From Methanolobus zinderi (GTDB lineage: Archaea > Halobacteriota > Methanosarcinia > Methanosarcinales > Methanosarcinaceae): 64,000 bases of DNA. Made by a program: the position numbers and the translations under genes. The DNA is taken from the NCBI RefSeq assembly GCF_013388255.1, contig NZ_CP058215.1, forward strand, positions 1,798,001 through 1,862,000, given 5' to 3'. Below the pieces are notes generated by a model. The model was given only the letters and a program-made list of their open reading frames with translations. It did not search any database and was not told where the DNA came from. Positions 63,951 through 64,000 of this stretch are shown here, piece after piece. Position 1 is the first letter of the stretch. Each line of letters starts with the position of its first letter.

Positions 63951-64000
63951 ATGAATTTCGGAGAAATACTCAAAGGAAAGGAAGAAGAAGGTAAAGAGAA
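63951..64000 (+). CDS. N-terminal start of an unknown protein, cut by the window end
   Basis: ATG at 63951 follows GAGG by seven bases and opens MNFGEILKGKEEEGKE before the window ends. The start resembles that of superoxide reductases (neelaredoxin type, which continue with EKHVPVIE), and co-transcription with ferritin would fit. Sixteen residues are too few to decide, so this is only a suggestion. Confidence 0.4.
   Translation, partial: MNFGEILKGKEEEGKE

Overview
The window is a stretch of chromosome from a methanogenic archaeon. It encodes a complete formylmethanofuran dehydrogenase operon, methanogenesis marker proteins 11 and 12, a nickel/cobalt sirohydrochlorin chelatase (CfbA/CbiX, F430 pathway), an archaeal-type exosome, proteasome and RNase P superoperon, and archaeal-type ValRS and ProRS. 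Co-occurrence of a bacterial-type GroEL/GroES and ClpB, a SepF-like division protein, DUF1638 proteins, COG1361/NEW3 envelope proteins and LVIVD propeller proteins points to the Methanosarcinales, probably a methylotrophic genus such as Methanolobus or Methanococcoides. That placement is inferred from gene content, not computed.

Layout. Positions 1-4.2 kb: a broken-off gene end, a response regulator, aroK-aroQ-purE, a small desulforedoxin-like protein and a short DUF1638 protein. 4.3-10.4 kb: fwdF-A-C-D-B followed by an fdhD homologue (first step of CO2 reduction, or last step of methyl oxidation). 10.4-15.8 kb: two secreted LVIVD propeller proteins with related promoters and leaders. 15.8-19.3 kb: cfbA, two CobW-type GTPases (one very His-rich) and a decayed second copy of cfbA. 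19.3-29.7 kb: a GNAT enzyme, DUF169, and an operon encoding an RND/MMPL exporter, two NEW3 envelope proteins and a TrmB regulator. A second TrmB gene lies divergent to this operon, and the two share an operator-like sequence. A second DUF1638 protein and a YkgJ-type Cys-cluster protein follow. 29.9-35.9 kb: a stress island (clpB, hsp20, groEL-groES, divergent wHTH regulator). 36-45 kb: MobB-MoaE fusion, RadC, methanogenesis marker 11 with an IorA-like TPP protein, VOC protein, marker 12, DUF2103, ACT protein, PaaK-type ligase and a DHH phosphoesterase. 45-53 kb: the conserved archaeal information-processing superoperon (prefoldin beta, Pcc1, Brix, RpoP, L37Ae, Rrp42, Rrp41, Rrp4, SBDS, PsmA, Rnp2, Rnp3, COG1325, L15e). 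53-64 kb: a small membrane protein, a REC-PAS regulator, an intron-containing tRNA-Trp, CobT, ProRS, peroxiredoxin, ZPR1, SepF, PUA protein, ValRS, a probable transposase relic, ferritin and the start of one more gene.

The most notable signals are: (i) a compound palindrome around the TATA box of the exporter operon, whose half-site recurs before the divergent TrmB gene; (ii) a tRNA-Trp intron that is a box C/D RNA predicted by the N+5 rule to methylate C34 and C39 of its own tRNA; (iii) an internally deleted cfbA pseudogene that still carries its terminator; (iv) an FdhD whose CxxC is CxxT, and a polyferredoxin whose last cluster motif has Asp in place of Cys; (v) two genes whose only well-placed start after a strong Shine-Dalgarno is ATT or ATC; (vi) an IorA-like TPP enzyme without ferredoxin domain or IorB partner, next to methanogenesis marker 11. 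No CRISPR array, prophage, rRNA or intact insertion sequence was seen.
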